From an uncultured Paracoccaceae bacterium (GTDB lineage Bacteria > Pseudomonadota > Alphaproteobacteria > Rhodobacterales > Rhodobacteraceae): a stretch of DNA of 64,000 nucleotides. Below, in pieces: positions 25,622 to 34,494 of this stretch. How positions within the stretch are numbered: position 1 is the stretch's first letter; the number at the start of each line of letters is the position of its first letter. Where the stretch lies: contig CANLEQ010000006.1 of assembly GCA_947489705.1 (NCBI GenBank), positions 62,001 to 126,000 on the forward strand. Reading direction: 5' to 3'. The notes below the pieces were generated by a model. That model saw only the letters and a list, made by a program, of their open reading frames with translations. It ran no database searches and was not told where the DNA came from. The position numbers were made by a program, and so were the translations under genes.

Positions 25622-26476
25622 ATGAGAGTAAGCAAACGCTTCGTTGGGCCCCTTTTCGTTCTGCCGGCGCTCTTCGTGCTGGCCATGCTGGTCTTCTATC
25701 CGCTGGTCTACACCTTCGTGCTGTCGGTGACCGATCCGGCCGGCAATTACGTCGGGCTCGAGAACTTCCGGACGATGCTCGACCAGCGGCTGACCAGCCG
25801 CACGTTGCAGAACACCTTCGTCTATGTCGGCTTCTCGATCGTCTTCCAGATCATCCTCGGGACGGCCGTGGGTATCCTGCTCAACGCGAAGTTCTGGGGC
25901 CGCTCGGGCATTCGGGCGCTGATCGTCGTGCCGTGGGTGATCCCCGGCATCGTGGCGGCGACCACCTGGGGCTGGATGTTCCATACCGAGTTCGGGATCA
26001 TCAACTACATGGCGCAGAGCGCCGGCGTGATCGACGCGCCCGTCGGATGGCTTACCAATCCGTCGACGGTGATGCCCGCGCTCATCACGGTGAATGTCTG
26101 GAAGATGTTCCCCTTCGTCGCGATCATGGTGCTCGCCGGTCTTCAGGCGATCCCCGAGGACCTCTACGAGGCGGCGCGGATCGACGGCGCCAAGCTCCAT
26201 CACGAGATCTATTTCATCACCCTGCGCCACCTGCGCCCGGTCCTCGCGTCGCTGACGCTCCTGCTGGCGATCTGGGGGCTCAACGCGATCACCATCATCT
26301 ACGCGATGACCCGTGGCGGGCCCGCGAACCGCTCGATCATCCTGCCGATCCAGATCTTCCGGCAGGCCTTCGAATTCTTCCAGTTCAATCAAGCGGCCGC
26401 TTTGTCGGTCATGTTCCTGCTGATCACCGGCGTGCTGATGGTGATCTACGTCACCGTCTTCGCCGAAAAGGAGTAG
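25622..26476 (+). CDS. ABC sugar importer permease (MalF/UgpA type)
   Basis: A 284-residue inner-membrane protein with six predicted helices. The first starts at about residue 10 (LFVLPALFVLAMLVFYPLVY). The cytoplasmic EAA loop that docks the ATPase is EAARIDGAKLHHEIYFITL, near residue 185. It pairs with the next gene to form the translocation channel of the importer whose binding protein is encoded just upstream. Only 4 bp separate it from the second permease gene. Confidence 0.92.
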   Translation: MRVSKRFVGPLFVLPALFVLAMLVFYPLVYTFVLSVTDPAGNYVGLENFRTMLDQRLTSRTLQNTFVYVGFSIVFQIILGTAVGILLNAKFWGRSGIRALIVVPWVIPGIVAATTWGWMFHTEFGIINYMAQSAGVIDAPVGWLTNPSTVMPALITVNVWKMFPFVAIMVLAGLQAIPEDLYEAARIDGAKLHHEIYFITLRHLRPVLASLTLLLAIWGLNAITIIYAMTRGGPANRSIILPIQIFRQAFEFFQFNQAAALSVMFLLITGVLMVIYVTVFAEKE

Positions 26477-26480
26477 TCCC

Positions 26481-27311
26481 ATGGCGTCGCGTACCCGATC
26501 GACCTGGCCGATCTATCCAGCCGTGGCACTTCTCGTCGTGATCACGATGTTCCCGTTCCTGTGGATGCTGATCTCGTCGTTCAAGCAATTGTCCGAACTC
26601 TACACGGTCCCGCCGACCTGGATCCCCGTGGCACCGAGCTGGACCAACTATCTCAACGTCCTCTTCGAATCGAACGTGCCCCGGTATTTCCTCAACTCGG
26701 TGATCATCTCGGCGGGGTCCACGGCGATCGCGCTCGCCCTCGCGATCCTCGCCTCCTACGGCTTCGCGCGGTTCAAGTTCCGCGGCCGGACGGCGGCGGT
26801 GGCGCTGATCATCGTGGGCCAGCTGCTGCCGACCGCCGCGATCATCGTGCCGCTCTACGTGGTGCTGAACTGGCTCGGCCTGCTCAACACCTATCTCGGC
26901 CTGATCCTGGCCTACCTGATCCTGACGCTGCCGCTCAGCGTGTTCATGCTGATCTCGTATTTCCGCGGCATCCCGGTCGAACTCGAAGAGGCTGCCATCG
27001 TGGACGGCGCGTCGCGCCTGGGCGTGCTTCTGCGAATCACGCTGCCGCTGTCGATGCCGGGGGTCGTCGCGGTGATCGTCTACGCTTTCGTCACGACGTG
27101 GAACGAGTTTATCTTCGCGTTGTGCTTCGCGCTCGATTCATCGACCAAGACGCTGCCGATCGGCCTCGCGGAGTTCACGACCGAATTCAACACCGATTGG
27201 GGGGCCGTGATGGCGGCCTCGGTCGTCATGACCGTGCCGATCGCCATCCTGTTTCTCGCGATGCAACGCCTGTTCGTCGGCGGCCTGACCGCCGGCGGGA
27301 CCAAGGGATAA
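26481..27311 (+). CDS. ABC sugar importer permease (MalG/UgpE type)
   Basis: A 276-residue inner-membrane protein with six predicted helices. Its EAA loop is EEAAIVDGASRLGVLLRITL near residue 170, and it has the usual MalG-type C-terminus (MQRLFVGGLTAGGTKG). GGAG-like sequence precedes the ATG. With the upstream permease it forms the channel of the CUT1 importer. The aldo/keto reductase gene follows after 11 bp, so substrate uptake and reduction are co-expressed. Confidence 0.92.
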   Translation: MASRTRSTWPIYPAVALLVVITMFPFLWMLISSFKQLSELYTVPPTWIPVAPSWTNYLNVLFESNVPRYFLNSVIISAGSTAIALALAILASYGFARFKFRGRTAAVALIIVGQLLPTAAIIVPLYVVLNWLGLLNTYLGLILAYLILTLPLSVFMLISYFRGIPVELEEAAIVDGASRLGVLLRITLPLSMPGVVAVIVYAFVTTWNEFIFALCFALDSSTKTLPIGLAEFTTEFNTDWGAVMAASVVMTVPIAILFLAMQRLFVGGLTAGGTKG

Positions 27312-27322
27312 AGGAGACCGAC

Positions 27323-28129
27323 ATGCCGAAGACAATTCCGATGATGGGCCTGGGGACATATGGCCGGCTGGGCGAGGAGGGCACGCGCGCCATCGCGACG
27401 GCCCTCGAGATCGGCTATCGCCACATCGACACGGCCCAGAGCTATGGCTCCGAACCCATGGTGGGCGCGGCCTTGCGCCAGAGCGGTCTGCCGCGCGAAG
27501 AGGTGTTCGTCACGACCAAGGTGGCGCAGACCAAGCTCGATCCCGCGCAGTTCGTCCCCTCGGTCGACGAAAGCCTCGACGCGCTGGGGCTCGAGCAGAT
27601 CGATCTCGTGCTCATCCACTGGCCGTCACCCGGTGACGCGGTCCCGTTCGAGAGCTATGTGGAGGATCTCGGCAAGATCCAGGACCAGGGCAAGGCGCGG
27701 CTGATCGGCGTGTCGAACTTCACCATCGCGCATCTCCAGCGCGCCGAGGAGATCCTCGGTCCGTCGCGCCTCCATACCAACCAGGTCGAGATCCAGCCGT
27801 GGCTGCAGAACCGCAAGCTGGTGGATTTCTGCCAGAGCCGGGGCATCACGCCCACTGCCTATGTGCCGCTCGCCAAGGGCAAGGTGGCCGACGATCCGAC
27901 CTTGGGCGAGATCGCCGCCGCGCATGGCTGCGAGGCGTCGCAGGTGGCACTCGCCTGGCTCATGCAGCGTGGTATCGCCGTGATTCCCGCCTCGTCGAAC
28001 GAAGGCCGCATGCGGTCGAATTTCGAGGCGCAGGAGGTCACGCTGACGGAGGCCGAGATGGACCGCATCGCCGCGCTCGATGCGGGCGACCGGATCATCG
28101 CGCCGGCAGACGGTCCCGACTGGGACTGA
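27323..28129 (+). CDS. aldo/keto reductase
   Basis: A 268-residue NADPH-dependent oxidoreductase of the aldo/keto reductase family. The catalytic tetrad is intact: D36, Y41, K66 and H99 (GYRHIDTAQSYGSE, TTKV, LIHWPSP), as is the late cofactor segment IPASSNEGRMRSN. It is somewhat short for the family, as in the bacterial 2,5-diketo-gluconate reductase group. GGAG is 8 bases ahead of the ATG. Last in the uptake operon, it probably acts on the imported sugar or an aldehyde/keto intermediate. Convergent with the next oxidoreductase gene. Confidence 0.9.
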   Translation: MPKTIPMMGLGTYGRLGEEGTRAIATALEIGYRHIDTAQSYGSEPMVGAALRQSGLPREEVFVTTKVAQTKLDPAQFVPSVDESLDALGLEQIDLVLIHWPSPGDAVPFESYVEDLGKIQDQGKARLIGVSNFTIAHLQRAEEILGPSRLHTNQVEIQPWLQNRKLVDFCQSRGITPTAYVPLAKGKVADDPTLGEIAAAHGCEASQVALAWLMQRGIAVIPASSNEGRMRSNFEAQEVTLTEAEMDRIAALDAGDRIIAPADGPDWD

Positions 28130-28145
28130 GCCGCCGGCGCCGTTT

Positions 28146-29297
28146 CTACGAGGATGCGGTCCCGGCCCCTGCCAACAGGGTCCGGGCCGCAGCCGCGTCG
28201 AGCGGCGCGGGTCGCTCGCAGCTCGTCTCGATCGTCTCGAACGTGCCGCTTTCGCCCGAGCGCAGGATCGCGGTCATCACGTCGACCGAATGCAGCGCGA
28301 GGTCGAGCGCGGCCCGGTGCGGGCGACCTTCGAGGATGGCCGAGGCCATGTCCGCGAGGCCGGCGGAGCGGTAATCGGCCATGAAGCCGCTGCGCTTTTC
28401 GACATTGGCGACCCCGAACGGGTGCAGGTCTCCCTCGATCTGCTCTTCGGTTCCGTCCGGACCGGCCAGCGTGACGATGCCCCCGAAGAAATTCGGGTCG
28501 GGCACGTAGAGCGACCCGTCCGTCCCGTAGAGCTCCATCGGCCCGTGCCGGTGGGCGCGGACGTCCCAGCTTGCCGACAGCGTCACGGTAGCCCCGCAGG
28601 CGAAATCGAGCAACGCGTGGATGTTCGTGGGCGTGCCCACCGGAATGGTCTCGCCCCGCCGCGGCTCCGACAGGATGGTGCGCGTCGGGCTTGCCGAAGA
28701 GCTGAGCGCCGCGACCCGCCGGACGGGCCCGAGCAGCTGCACCAGATTGGCCACGTAATAGGGTCCGACATCCAGCATCGGACCGGCACCCGGCTGAAAG
28801 AAGAAATCCGGATTGGGGTGCCAGTCTTCCATGCCGGCGGACATCACATGGCAGGTCCCGGCGACAATCCGGCCGATGCGACCGTCATCGACGATCTCGC
28901 GCGCAAGCTGGTGCGCGCCGCCGAGCCAGGTATCGGGCGCCGATCCGACCCGCAAATCCCGTGCCGAGGCGATGTCCCGCAGGCGCCGCCCCTCCTCGAC
29001 CGCGAGGACGAAGGGCTTCTCGGAATAGACGTGCTTGCCGGCCTCGAGCGCCGCGCGGCTCACCTCGAAATGCGCGGCGGGCGCGGTCAGGTTGACGACG
29101 ATGTCGATCCCGGGCGCATCCAGCAGCCCCGCCACGTCATGGGCAGGCACCCCGTGTTCGTCGGACCGCGATCTGGCCGCCGCGGGGTCGATATCGGCGA
29201 CGCCGCGGATCTCGATCCCCGAGAAAAGCGGCGCGAGCGACAGGTACGACGCCGAGATGTTGCCGCATCCGACGATGCCGACGCCAAGCACGCTCAT
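28146..29297 (-). CDS. Gfo/Idh/MocA-family oxidoreductase
   Basis: A 383-residue NAD(P)-dependent dehydrogenase. The Rossmann motif GVGIVGCGNIS is at residues 5-15, EKPFVL (family Lys) near residue 96, and a DVGPYYV segment near residue 180 begins the substrate domain. It is unlike the Gfo/Idh protein at 19.4 kb except in fold. It is the last of four leftward genes (SDR, cupin, isomerase, oxidoreductase), and its start overlaps the isomerase gene stop by 4 bp. Likely oxidises or epimerises a sugar derivative, with the adjacent TIM-barrel isomerase. Confidence 0.88.
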   Translation of the reverse strand: MSVLGVGIVGCGNISASYLSLAPLFSGIEIRGVADIDPAAARSRSDEHGVPAHDVAGLLDAPGIDIVVNLTAPAAHFEVSRAALEAGKHVYSEKPFVLAVEEGRRLRDIASARDLRVGSAPDTWLGGAHQLAREIVDDGRIGRIVAGTCHVMSAGMEDWHPNPDFFFQPGAGPMLDVGPYYVANLVQLLGPVRRVAALSSSASPTRTILSEPRRGETIPVGTPTNIHALLDFACGATVTLSASWDVRAHRHGPMELYGTDGSLYVPDPNFFGGIVTLAGPDGTEEQIEGDLHPFGVANVEKRSGFMADYRSAGLADMASAILEGRPHRAALDLALHSVDVMTAILRSGESGTFETIETSCERPAPLDAAAARTLLAGAGTASS

Positions 29298-30055
29298 GCC
29301 CCCAACCCGAGCTCTCGGGCGGTGGCGAGCGAGCGTTCGGCAAAGCGCGCATCGTCGGTCGGATTGTCGTGTTCGAGCACGAAATGCCGGCAGCGGGTCC
29401 GCCGGAGCACCTCGATCAGCGCGGGCCAGTCCATCGTGCCATGGCCCAGATCGGCCCAGCCATCCTCCTCGTCCGCGGTTCCCGGCGCCGCAAGATCCTT
29501 GAGATGTGCGCCGACCAGCCGGTCGGCATAGCCTTCCGCCCAGGCGGCGGGGTCCTCGCCCGCGCGCCGCACCCAGGCCAGATCGAGTTCCAGGCAGAGA
29601 TCGTCCGACCCGGCGAGGATCAGGTCCAGTGGCGTCTCGGCCGCGTCGAGCGTCGCGAACTCGAAATCGTGGTTGTGCCAGCCGAAGGTCAGCCCCGCCT
29701 CGCGCAGGGGCTTGCCCGCCTCGGCGAGCTCGCGGCCGAACGCGGCCCATCCGGCGGCATCCTTGTCGCGCTCCTCGGGGGGAATGGCGGGAACGAAGAC
29801 CGTCTCGATACCGAGCCGTCGCGCCGCCTCGATCACCGCGCCTGTCTGGGCGCGGATCTGTGCAAGTCCGATATGGGCGCTCGGCATGCGCAGGCCCGCC
29901 GCGTCGAGCGCGCCGCCGAGGGCACCGACATCGCCTTCGAACAACCCCCCATAGCCTTCGACCTCGTCGTATCCCAGCCGCCCGAGCATCGAGAGCGTCT
30001 CGCCCAGAGGTCCGAAATTGCGCGACGAATAGAGTTGATAGGATATTCCCGCCAT
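29294..30055 (-). CDS. sugar phosphate isomerase/epimerase (xylose-isomerase-like TIM barrel)
   Basis: A 253-residue single-domain TIM barrel of the AP-endonuclease-2/IolE-type family. Visible motifs include LGYDEVEGYGGLF, SAHIGL, the metal-binding FGWHNHDFEF, and GAHLKDLAAP with a late HFVLEHDNPTDD. The His/Glu/Asp ligands for a divalent metal are therefore present. The ATG at 30053-30055 matches the start of the fold. Such proteins isomerise or dehydrate keto-sugars and usually sit beside Gfo/Idh/MocA genes, as here. Confidence 0.87.
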   Translation of the reverse strand: MAGISYQLYSSRNFGPLGETLSMLGRLGYDEVEGYGGLFEGDVGALGGALDAAGLRMPSAHIGLAQIRAQTGAVIEAARRLGIETVFVPAIPPEERDKDAAGWAAFGRELAEAGKPLREAGLTFGWHNHDFEFATLDAAETPLDLILAGSDDLCLELDLAWVRRAGEDPAAWAEGYADRLVGAHLKDLAAPGTADEEDGWADLGHGTMDWPALIEVLRRTRCRHFVLEHDNPTDDARFAERSLATARELGLGA

Positions 30056-30077
30056 GTTGGTCCTTGTCTGCACGCCA

Positions 30078-30617
30078 TCAGCGTATGAACTGGTCGACGA
30101 AATCCGCGCCAAGGCCGACCTTCTCGTAATGCGCGCGGCACATGTCGATCTTGGTGAAAACGTCCTCGTAGCCCATCGTCTTGCCGAAGGGGTCGACATA
30201 GAGCATCACGCCGTTCACCTGGAAATAGGTGATCATCTCCTCGACCCCGTCCGGCACGACCAGCGTATGGGTCTCGCCCGGCGGCTCGTAGACATAGCCG
30301 CCCTCCTGCGCGGTCCAGTCGTGCTCGAGATAGTGCCAGCTTCCCTTGATGACATAGCCATGCACCGGTTGCGGATGACGGTGACGCGACAGCACGCCGG
30401 ACTTGCGCACCCGCAAAAGGTTCATCCAGTACCCTTGCGAGGCGCTGAGGCAGAGCGGGCGGAACGCCACGTTCTCGGCCTGCGGCACCCAGACGCGGTC
30501 GTCCTCGGGAATGACCGCCGGGACGACGATCTCCTCTCCGGCATCCGCCGGAAACGGCAGCTGGTAGGGCATGCGGGCGTCGTCCTTGCCCTCGCGCTTT
30601 TGCTCTTCGACTGGCAT
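30078..30617 (-). CDS. cupin of the 2,4'-dihydroxyacetophenone dioxygenase family
   Basis: A 179-residue single-domain cupin. The metal motif is RHRHPQPVHGYVIKGSWHYL, and the second cupin motif is YEPPGETHTLVV. Sequence character matches proteins annotated as 2,4'-dihydroxyacetophenone dioxygenase-like, but in a sugar operon this name probably reflects homology, not substrate. A sugar isomerase or dioxygenase role is possible. AGGAG precedes the ATG. It lies 17 bp after the SDR gene. Confidence 0.75.
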   Translation of the reverse strand: MPVEEQKREGKDDARMPYQLPFPADAGEEIVVPAVIPEDDRVWVPQAENVAFRPLCLSASQGYWMNLLRVRKSGVLSRHRHPQPVHGYVIKGSWHYLEHDWTAQEGGYVYEPPGETHTLVVPDGVEEMITYFQVNGVMLYVDPFGKTMGYEDVFTKIDMCRAHYEKVGLGADFVDQFIR

Positions 30618-30634
30618 CGGATCTCTCCTTTCGA

Positions 30635-31354
30635 TCACATCGCGGCATAGCCGCCATCGACCGGGTAGATTGCCCCGGTCACGAAACTCGCCTGCTCCGA
30701 CAGAAGCCAGGCGGCGAGCGCGCCGACCTCGGCGGGCTGGCCCCAGCGCTTCATCGGCGTGCGTGCGACGATCGGGTCGTTGCGCACCGGATCGGCCTGA
30801 AGCGCCCGGGTCATCTCGGTATCGATCCAACCCGGTGCCACGGCATTGACGCGGATGCCCTCGGCCGCCCAGTTCCCGGCAAGCGCCTTGGTCAGCTGCG
30901 CGACGCCGCCCTTCGACGCGGAATAGCCCGGCACCAGCGGCCCGCCGAAATAGCTCAGCATCGAGGCGGTATTGACGATCGCCCCGCCCGATGCGGCCAG
31001 CAGCGGCCGCGCGGCGAGACATGTGCGCATCGTGCCGGTCAGATTGATGTCGATCACCTTCTCGAAGGTCTCGATCTCGTATTCGGCGCCCCGTGCGAGG
31101 ATGCCCGCACAATTGACCAGACCGTCGAGCCTGGTCATTGCGGCGAAGAAGGCGTTCACCGCCACCGTGTCGCGCACGTCGAGCCGGCTGGCCGCGTCGT
31201 CGGGATTGGCCACGACGTAGTCCGACACCTCGTCCGCGCCCACGCCGGTCACCGCGACCTGCCAGCCGTCACGCTTCAGCGCGGCGGCGATCCCGGCGCC
31301 GATGCCGCGGGTCCCTCCGACGATGACGGCGCGACGCGGTGCGGCTTGGCTCAT
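30635..31354 (-). CDS. short-chain dehydrogenase/reductase
   Basis: A 239-residue classical SDR. The cofactor motif GGTRGIG is at 13-19, NCAG at 81-84, and the catalytic residues N104, S131, Y144 and K148 are all in place (NTASMLSYFGG, GYSASKGG). The C-terminal PVDGGYAA is typical. It is the first gene of the leftward operon with the cupin, isomerase and Gfo/Idh genes, and is likely a sugar or sugar-acid dehydrogenase. About 95 bp separate it from the GntR gene upstream, room for a promoter. Confidence 0.92.
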   Translation of the reverse strand: MSQAAPRRAVIVGGTRGIGAGIAAALKRDGWQVAVTGVGADEVSDYVVANPDDAASRLDVRDTVAVNAFFAAMTRLDGLVNCAGILARGAEYEIETFEKVIDINLTGTMRTCLAARPLLAASGGAIVNTASMLSYFGGPLVPGYSASKGGVAQLTKALAGNWAAEGIRVNAVAPGWIDTEMTRALQADPVRNDPIVARTPMKRWGQPAEVGALAAWLLSEQASFVTGAIYPVDGGYAAM

Positions 31355-31448
31355 CGCCCATCCTCCCGCAGGACCCGCGGCGATCCGCCGCGAATGCCCG
31401 GACCATGCGCGCGGATATCCCGCGCCGGAGCGATCGAGACGAAGTTTC

Positions 31449-32231
31449 TCAAGACCTTACTTCCTCGACGGGGCGCGGCGCCTCGAGGACGTGCTTGCGC
31501 AGGTTGCCGCGGGTGTAGTGGATCGTGTCGATCATCGCGTCCCGCGCCGCATCCGGCTGCCGGTTGCGGATCGCGTCCAGGATACGGCCGTGATTTGCGA
31601 GGTTCTCCCGAAAGCTCTGTTCGTGATCGGCGGTGGCCACCTTGAAGAGAAGGCCCAGCACCGCGTCGATGGCGGTATCGAACGCCTCAAGGATCGGGTT
31701 CGCCGTGGCCGCGAGGATGGCCAGGTGAAACGCCCGGTCAGCGATCACCGCAGCCCCGATATCGCCCGTCCGCGCGGCGTCGCGCATATCGTCATAGGCC
31801 TGCGCGATCGCGGCAATTTCGGCATCGCTGGCCCGTTCGGCAGCGAATGCGGCGGCTTTCGGCTCGAACACCTCGCGCGCCTCGTCGATGGCCGCCAGCA
31901 ATCCGGTATCGGGGCTGCCGTCGCTGATCAGCCAGTCGAGCACGTCGCGATTGAGGATGTTCCAGTTGCGGCGCGGCCGGACCCGCGTTCCCGTGCGGGT
32001 GCGCACTTCGAGCATCCCGAGCGCCACCAGCGCCCGAACCGCCTCGCGCACCGTCGAGCGGCTGACGCCGAGTTCCTCGGCAAGCCTGGGTTCGATGGGA
32101 AGCGTGTCGCCCTCCGCGTAGCGCGCGCCGGCGATCTGCCGCCCCAGATTGTCGAGGGCCGTCCCCAGCAGGCTCGCCCTGGGGGCGCCGGCAATGTGAC
32201 CCGCTTCGCTCATCCGTGTGATCCAATTCAT
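31449..32231 (-). CDS. GntR-family (FadR subfamily) transcriptional regulator
   Basis: A 260-residue regulator. The winged helix at about residues 25-90 includes LPIEPRLAEELGVSRSTVRE and RTRTGTRVRP. The FCD ligand domain carries the usual metal-site histidines (DRAFHLAILAATANP, ENLANHGRILDAI). The ATG at 32231 lies in an arm of a long inverted repeat, so the in-frame ATG at 32213 is a good alternative start. It probably regulates the SDR-cupin-isomerase-oxidoreductase operon downstream and itself. It follows the LacI gene by 36 bp on the same strand. Confidence 0.88.
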   Translation of the reverse strand: MNWITRMSEAGHIAGAPRASLLGTALDNLGRQIAGARYAEGDTLPIEPRLAEELGVSRSTVREAVRALVALGMLEVRTRTGTRVRPRRNWNILNRDVLDWLISDGSPDTGLLAAIDEAREVFEPKAAAFAAERASDAEIAAIAQAYDDMRDAARTGDIGAAVIADRAFHLAILAATANPILEAFDTAIDAVLGLLFKVATADHEQSFRENLANHGRILDAIRNRQPDAARDAMIDTIHYTRGNLRKHVLEAPRPVEEVRS

Positions 32232-32268
32232 CAGATGAACCAGACATGGTGTGGTTCGTCGGATGAAT
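32226..32268. promoter_or_regulatory. long inverted repeat at the GntR gene start, candidate operator
   Basis: ATTCATCAGATGAACC (32226-32241) and GGTTCGTCGGATGAAT (32253-32268) match at 14 of 16 positions across an 11-bp spacer. It overlaps the annotated GntR start and reaches the last base of the LacI gene. Its GATGAAC half-site resembles the GATATGAAC of site B at 22555. Autoregulation by the GntR protein is the simplest reading. Confidence 0.5.
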
Positions 32269-33293
32269 CAAGGATCGTCGCGCCTTTCCCCGGGCGCGGC
32301 CGGCGTCGTCCCGCGCAGGATCAGGTCGCACGGAATGCTGACGCTGCGATACTGGTCCACCTCACCGCCTATCGCCGAAGAGAGCAGGTCCATCGCCGCC
32401 TTGGTGATCTGATCCGCGTCCTGGCGGACCGTGCTGAGCTCGATGCCCGACCAACGCGCCATCTCGATATCGTCGAAGCCGACCAGAGACACGTCCTGCG
32501 GTATCCGCAGCGACAGGCCGTCGCGCAGGGCGAAGAGGCCGCCGATCGCAAGCCGGTCGCTGGCGAAGAAGATGGCGTCAGGCGCGGTCTTCCAGACATC
32601 CATCGCGGCCGTGAACCCCGCCTCGTGCGAATATTCCAGGCCCCCTCCGACCATCGACAGGGTCATGCCGAGCTCGGCGATGCGCTGGGTGAACGCGCGC
32701 TCCCGCATCGAGCTCGTCGGCGTCCCAGTGGGACCGCCCACATAGGCGACCCGCTTCAAGCCCGCCTCGTAGAAGTAATCGGCGACGGCGCGGGAACTGC
32801 CGACATTGTCGGACTGCACGCTGCTGACCTGCACATGCGGCATCTCGCGGTTCACCAGGATGACCGAGCGACCGTCCTCCGCCCATTTCGCAACGGCGAT
32901 GTCCGAGATTCGGCCCGAGATGACGATCACGTTGCGGATGTTGTACTGCCGCAGCACGTCGAGCTGGTTCGCGCCGTCCGCCCCCGCAGGCAGGTTGAAG
33001 AGCAGCGGATGCAGCCCGACATCCTGCATCCGCTGCGAGAGCCGATCGAGGATCTCGAGATAGAACGGGCTGTGAATGTCCGCGGTCACCACCCCCACGA
33101 TATCCGAGGTATGCTTCGACAGGATCCGCGCGATGGCATTGGGCCGGTAGCCGAGCTGTTGCGCGGCCTCGATGACCATCTTTCTGGTCTCGGGCGACAC
33201 CGTGCTTTCTTTCGAGAAGGTCCGCGAGACCGTGGACTGGCTGACACCGATCAGCTTGGCCAGCTGCCGGGATGTCAGTGGTCTTTTGTCCAT
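32268..33293 (-). CDS. LacI-family transcriptional regulator
   Basis: A 341-residue repressor. The N-terminal helix-turn-helix and hinge are complete: SRQLAKLIGVSQSTVSRTF and QQLGYRPNAIARILS. A periplasmic-binding-like effector domain follows from about residue 62, with FFASDRLAIGGLFALRD and VSLVGFDDIEMARW. It is divergent from the CoA-transferase gene, and the perfect 14-bp palindrome at 33389-33402 in the shared promoter region is its likely operator. An identical palindrome at 36744-36757 suggests the same protein also controls the downstream transcription unit. Confidence 0.93.
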   Translation of the reverse strand: MDKRPLTSRQLAKLIGVSQSTVSRTFSKESTVSPETRKMVIEAAQQLGYRPNAIARILSKHTSDIVGVVTADIHSPFYLEILDRLSQRMQDVGLHPLLFNLPAGADGANQLDVLRQYNIRNVIVISGRISDIAVAKWAEDGRSVILVNREMPHVQVSSVQSDNVGSSRAVADYFYEAGLKRVAYVGGPTGTPTSSMRERAFTQRIAELGMTLSMVGGGLEYSHEAGFTAAMDVWKTAPDAIFFASDRLAIGGLFALRDGLSLRIPQDVSLVGFDDIEMARWSGIELSTVRQDADQITKAAMDLLSSAIGGEVDQYRSVSIPCDLILRGTTPAAPGERRDDP

Positions 33294-33387
33294 GTGAACC
33301 CGTCCGGTGGATGTCGCCGCGCAAAGTCAAGCCAGCCGGATCGCGCCTTGTCAACGCGCAAGCGGAAACGGCGGCACAAAACAAGTG

Positions 33388-33416
33388 TTGCATCCGGATG
33401 CAGAGGCGCCTAGCGT
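33388..33416 (+). promoter_or_regulatory. promoter with LacI-type operator, copy 1
   Basis: TTGCATCCGGATGCAG starts at 33388; its core TGCATCC-GGATGCA (33389-33402) is a perfect palindrome with the CG centre typical of LacI-family operators. TTGCAT also forms a -35 box, 17 bp before TAGCGT (33411-33416). The operator therefore overlaps the RNA polymerase site. The same 16-mer and spacing recur at 36743. Confidence 0.75.
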
Positions 33417-33434
33417 CGCGATCGGGAGGATGCG

Positions 33435-34490
33435 ATGAACTCAGCACTTAGCACATTGCGCGTGGTCGATCTCACCGGATCAATCGCGGGAAATTACTGC
33501 AGCAGGCTCTTCCAGGATTTCGGGGCCACGGTGACGCTTGCCGAACCCGACGGGGGATCGCCGGTTCGCCGGGCCGCGCCGCTGGACGGCGAGGGCCGGT
33601 CGCTCGTCTTCCGCCACCTCAATGCGGGCAAACGGATCGTGGAACTGCCGGAGGATCGCGCGGGGCTCTCCGCGCTGATCGCGGGGCACGACGTCCTGCT
33701 GGTCCCGGCCGGGCTCGAGCCTGCGCTGCGTGACATCGCGGACGAGCGCAGCATCTGCATCGAGGTTTCGGCCTTCGGGTCCGACGGTCCCTATGCCGAC
33801 TGGCAGGGCAACGAGATGGTGTTCCAGGCTCTTTCCGGCATGATGTCGAACAATGGTCAGGCCGGCCGGGAGCCGCTCTACGGCGTCGGCAACCGCGCCT
33901 CCTATGCCGCAGGCGTCGCGGCCTATCTGACGGCGATGACCGCACTTTATGCGCGCGAAGGCGACGGAAAGGGTCAGTCCGGCCATGTCGAGGTCGCCGA
34001 GACCGCCGCCGCCATGTCGTTCCCCTATGTGCTGCAATACGCCTATAACGGCACCGATCGCCGTCGTGGCGATCAGGAGATTCCCGCGGGGCAGGTGCTC
34101 TGCCGCGGAACATGGGTCTGCATCTGGATCTATCCGCACCGGTTCGCCGCCATGTGCGAGGCGATCGACATGCCCGAACTGTTGCAGGACGCGCGCTTTG
34201 CCGAGACCGCCGATCGCATGCGCAATTGGGCCGAGATGTTCCGGCTGATCCAGGATCGTCTGCGCGACGCGGATGCCGAGGAGGTGGTCGCCCGCCTCCA
34301 GTCCGCCCAGGTGATCTCCGCCTGCGCCTACCGTCCGAGCGAGCTTCTGGGCAATCCGCACCTGAAGGCGCGGCGCTACTGGGAGGGGCCGGATCCCGAC
34401 GGACATCCAAGGCTCGGACCCCCCGTGCGCTTCTCGCGCACCCCGCGTGCGCGGTGGGAGTCCGGCGAAACGACCGAAGCGGCGGAGTAG
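33435..34490 (+). CDS. CaiB/BaiF CoA-transferase family protein, subunit-like, non-canonical catalytic site
   Basis: A 351-residue family III CoA-transferase homologue, shorter than the usual 390-430. It has the N-terminal VVDLTGSIAGNYCSRLFQDFGATV and the mid-protein GKGQSGHVEVAETAAAM. In formyl-CoA transferase this region reads VDVSMQDA, with the Asp as catalytic nucleophile; aligning VDV with VEV puts Ala191 at that position, with Glu189 nearby. It may thus be the non-catalytic partner of the next gene product in a heterodimer. GGGAGG precedes the ATG. First gene after LacI operator copy 1. Confidence 0.85.
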   Translation: MNSALSTLRVVDLTGSIAGNYCSRLFQDFGATVTLAEPDGGSPVRRAAPLDGEGRSLVFRHLNAGKRIVELPEDRAGLSALIAGHDVLLVPAGLEPALRDIADERSICIEVSAFGSDGPYADWQGNEMVFQALSGMMSNNGQAGREPLYGVGNRASYAAGVAAYLTAMTALYAREGDGKGQSGHVEVAETAAAMSFPYVLQYAYNGTDRRRGDQEIPAGQVLCRGTWVCIWIYPHRFAAMCEAIDMPELLQDARFAETADRMRNWAEMFRLIQDRLRDADAEEVVARLQSAQVISACAYRPSELLGNPHLKARRYWEGPDPDGHPRLGPPVRFSRTPRARWESGETTEAAE

Positions 34491-34494
34491 AGAC

